A stretch of DNA of 8,107 bases, from positions 19,885 to 27,991 of the forward strand of contig MGNI01000173.1 of assembly GCA_001795115.1 (NCBI GenBank), read 5' to 3'. The notes beneath the pieces were generated by a model. That model was not told the origin of the DNA. It was given only the letters and a program-made list of their open reading frames with translations, and made no database searches. Below, piece after piece: positions 6,274 through 8,107 of this stretch (positions are counted from its first letter, which is position 1; each line of letters starts with the position of its first letter). This stretch comes from Chloroflexi bacterium RBG_16_48_8. GTDB lineage: Bacteria > Chloroflexota > Anaerolineae > Anaerolineales > E44-bin32. A program made the translations under genes and the position numbers.

Positions 6274-7578
6274 GTGGATTACAATAACGATATGGAACAA
6301 GAAAAACTGGGTTTTGATGAATTCATAGACAGGTGGCACTCAGAGTTGGATGCTGCATGGGACGCACTTCCCGAAAATACCCGGAAGGGTTTGGTGGGTG
6401 CGATCAATCTGCTCCCCGAGGACATGAAAGGTTGGAGATCCTTGATTGATCGGTCGATAGATCATATTCGCCAAGCGGCGGGGTCAAAGCATTCTGTTGC
6501 TATCATCGGACCCGTTAATGCGGGAAAATCTACGCTCTACAATCAATTCATTCGCAGCAAGGGGGATCGGGCAGAGGTGAGTGCTATTCCAGGTACCACG
6601 CGATATTTACTGCAGGCCGATGCGGGGATTTTTACCGTAATTGATACACCTGGGGCAGACGCACCAGGGGTTGTTGGGGATGTTGAGAAAGAACGTGCAC
6701 TGGAGGCAGCCAAAGGGGCTGATGTATTGATATTACTTTATGATGCAACCCATGGCATTCGTTCTCCAGAGCAGATTCTCTTTGAAGAAATAGAGAAGCT
6801 GAACAAGCCCTTTATTGTTGCATTGAATAAAATGGATCTGATGAAGAGAGAACAACCGATTGTCGTTGGTAAAGCAGCTGCTGCATTGGGCATCCAGTCG
6901 CATGAATTGATTCCCATCAGTGCGGAAGAAGGGGATGGCGTTGAAAAACTATTGCTGGCCATCGCGAAAAGCGAGCCCGGCATTGTCGCCTCTCTTGGCG
7001 CGGCTCTCCCAGAATATCGCTGGAAACTGACACAAGCTGCAATAGCCAAAGCGGCCTCTACATCAGCCGCAATTGCAATCACCCCTCTTCCTTTTTTGGA
7101 TTTCTTTCCATTGGTCGGTGTGCAAGCTTCTTTGGTGTTGACTATTGCCAGGATTTATGCTTACCGTATCACAATTGCTCGGGCACGTGAATTGGTGATG
7201 GCCTTCGGCATGGCTTTGTTGGGAAGGACATTGTTCTACGAGTTAAGTAAGTTTGGAGGTCCTCCAGGCTGGTTATTGGCTGCTGCAGTAGCGGCAGGAA
7301 CAACGACCGCCATGGGGTATGCAGCTGCCATCTGGTTCGAGAGGGGAGAGAGAATATCCAGGCAATCCATGAAAGGTATTTCACGAGTCATAGCGACCGC
7401 AGTGATCGATCGCTTGAAGTCCCTTGGAAAGCGACGTCCCAAGAAAGCTACGTTGAGAGAAAGAATACAGGAGACATTGGAAGATTCTCCGGAGTGGACA
7501 AGCTCAATAAAGGATCGTTACCCAGGAGGGGATCCAGTCTCATCTGATCATTATGGAGATGGAAGGAGGAGTACATAA
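6274..7578 (+). CDS. Era-like GTPase with DUF697-type hydrophobic C-terminal region
   Basis: From the GTG at 6274 the protein has 434 residues; the ATG at 6292 (428 residues) is a serious alternative. An in-frame stop at 6265-6267 excludes earlier starts, and neither start has a good ribosome site (GAGGT at 6256-6260 is rather far). All GTPase motifs are present in TrmE-Era-EngA order: P-loop GPVNAGKS (79-86), GTTR (107-110), DTPG (124-127), NKMD (185-188) and SAEEG (216-220). An alanine-rich, hydrophobic region follows. It contains PLPFLDFFPLVGVQASLVL (271-289), typical of DUF697, and a likely membrane segment at about 332-354. A basic, charged tail ends the protein. It is probably a membrane-associated GTP-binding protein; its cellular target is unknown. 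A near-consensus DnaA box overlaps the GTG. The S9 peptidase gene follows after 2 bases. Confidence 0.88.
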   Translation: MDYNNDMEQEKLGFDEFIDRWHSELDAAWDALPENTRKGLVGAINLLPEDMKGWRSLIDRSIDHIRQAAGSKHSVAIIGPVNAGKSTLYNQFIRSKGDRAEVSAIPGTTRYLLQADAGIFTVIDTPGADAPGVVGDVEKERALEAAKGADVLILLYDATHGIRSPEQILFEEIEKLNKPFIVALNKMDLMKREQPIVVGKAAAALGIQSHELIPISAEEGDGVEKLLLAIAKSEPGIVASLGAALPEYRWKLTQAAIAKAASTSAAIAITPLPFLDFFPLVGVQASLVLTIARIYAYRITIARARELVMAFGMALLGRTLFYELSKFGGPPGWLLAAAVAAGTTTAMGYAAAIWFERGERISRQSMKGISRVIATAVIDRLKSLGKRRPKKATLRERIQETLEDSPEWTSSIKDRYPGGDPVSSDHYGDGRRST

Positions 7579-7580
7579 CG

Positions 7581-8107
7581 ATGATCCCAATCGAATCCTT
7601 ACTCTCTAGCAGACTTTTCCTAAGCCCTCAACGGGTGGGAGATCGGATAACCTTCATCAGCAACATCTCAGGGCATTTGAGCCTCTATGTCATGAACCTT
7701 GGGGGAAGCGTCCCTGAACCGCTCTTACCCCCGGATATCGCCTTGCAAAACCCACTTCTTATGCATGGCACGCCCTTCCATGTCTTTGATTCCATAGGAA
7801 AGGTCCTGGTTATGATCGATGAGGATGGGAATGAGGTTTACCAACCCATGCTGATTCCCATGGACGGGGGGATTCCAGAAAACGCCTTTGGCGACCGATT
7901 GTTAGATTATCGGGTCCATCTTGGGAAAGGCTTATCCAGTCCCAATGCCGTCCTTTTCATCGCCGAGTCGCGCAAGCACCCTGTCGTGGAAGTATTGAAG
8001 GCTGATCTGGAACAAGGGACCTTTGACAAGATCTATGAGAGCGCCTGGGTTGAAGATGGAACCATGAGCGAGAAGGGAAGAATGGTTGTGATACTGGATG
8101 AGTACTC
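7581..8107 (+). CDS. Prolyl-oligopeptidase-family (S9) peptidase, N-terminal beta-propeller part (3' partial)
   Basis: An open frame starts at ATG 7581 and runs off the right edge (175 complete codons). AGGAGG (7564-7569), inside the last codons of the GTPase gene, precedes the start by 11 bases, and the GTPase stop is only 2 bases away, so the two are probably one transcript. The residues read as propeller blades of an S9 peptidase or acyl-peptide hydrolase: GDRITFISNISGHLSLYVM (20-38), then SVPEPLLPPDIALQNP (43-58), VLVMIDEDGNEVYQPM (75-90) and AVLFIAESR (123-131). The catalytic alpha/beta-hydrolase domain would lie beyond the window, so activity cannot be judged. No signal peptide is seen, which suggests a cytoplasmic protein. 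A stand-alone propeller protein is possible but less likely. Confidence 0.75.
   Translation, partial: MIPIESLLSSRLFLSPQRVGDRITFISNISGHLSLYVMNLGGSVPEPLLPPDIALQNPLLMHGTPFHVFDSIGKVLVMIDEDGNEVYQPMLIPMDGGIPENAFGDRLLDYRVHLGKGLSSPNAVLFIAESRKHPVVEVLKADLEQGTFDKIYESAWVEDGTMSEKGRMVVILDEY

Larger units (their letters stand above)
5850..6281. other. Candidate chromosomal replication origin (oriC)
   Basis: A gene-free segment holds a cluster of DnaA-box-like sequences. There is one perfect TTATCCACA (6164-6172). One-mismatch sites are at 6143-6151 (TTCTCCACA), 5896-5904 (TCATCCACA on the - strand), 6085-6093 (TCATACACA on -, counted against TTATNCACA) and 6273-6281 (TAATCCACA on -). Two-mismatch sites are at 5988-5996, 6123-6131 and 6133-6141. 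The left end has an AT-rich tract (5855-5870) beside TAG triplets. The GC skew of the + strand changes sign near 5850: 23 G to 37 C over 5701-5820, then 75 G to 28 C over 5881-6120. Together these match the architecture of bacterial oriC. No dnaA or dnaN is nearby in the window. A DnaA-titrating or DnaA-regulated promoter region is the main alternative. Confidence 0.65.

Overview
The window looks like chromosomal DNA from an anaerobic bacterium. G+C is roughly in the high 40s percent. All convincing genes lie on the + strand with clear Shine-Dalgarno sites, and the long intergenic gap carries bacterial DnaA boxes. The gene content (HdrA/FrhB-type redox proteins, an archaeal-style split glutamate synthase, a DUF697 GTPase and an S9-family peptidase) would suit Chloroflexota, for example an Anaerolineae-like lineage. 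That placement is an inference from the gene mix, not shown by a marker gene.

Region 1 (1-5426) is a four-gene operon cut by the left edge. In order it has: an HdrA-like iron-sulfur flavoprotein fused to a C-terminal MvhD-type domain; an FrhB/FdhB-family iron-sulfur flavoprotein; a small stand-alone GXGXG subunit; and a ferredoxin-glutamate synthase (FMN) catalytic subunit. The genes are 48, 49 and 9 bases apart. My reading is that the HdrA-MvhD and FrhB proteins feed electrons from an unidentified donor (reduced F420, H2-derived electrons, NADH or ferredoxin) into a glutamate synthase split into separate polypeptides. The glutaminase (class II amidotransferase) part is not in the window and may lie upstream. 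Several HdrA features are degenerate, so classical flavin-based bifurcation should not be assumed.

Region 2 (5427-6273) is an 847-base gap without a convincing gene. It starts with a strong hairpin, a likely terminator of the operon. Its right half has the marks of a chromosomal replication origin: a perfect DnaA box TTATCCACA, several near-matches on both strands, a helically phased row of 10-base box-like units, an AT-rich stretch next to TAG triplets resembling a DnaA-trio element, and an abrupt reversal of GC skew near base 5850. Genes on both sides point the same way, so transcription direction alone does not explain the skew reversal. No dnaA or dnaN is visible.

Region 3 (6274-8107) holds an Era-like GTPase with a hydrophobic DUF697-type C-terminal region. 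Two bases after it begins the N-terminal beta-propeller part of a prolyl-oligopeptidase-family (S9) peptidase, cut by the right edge. These two are probably co-transcribed.
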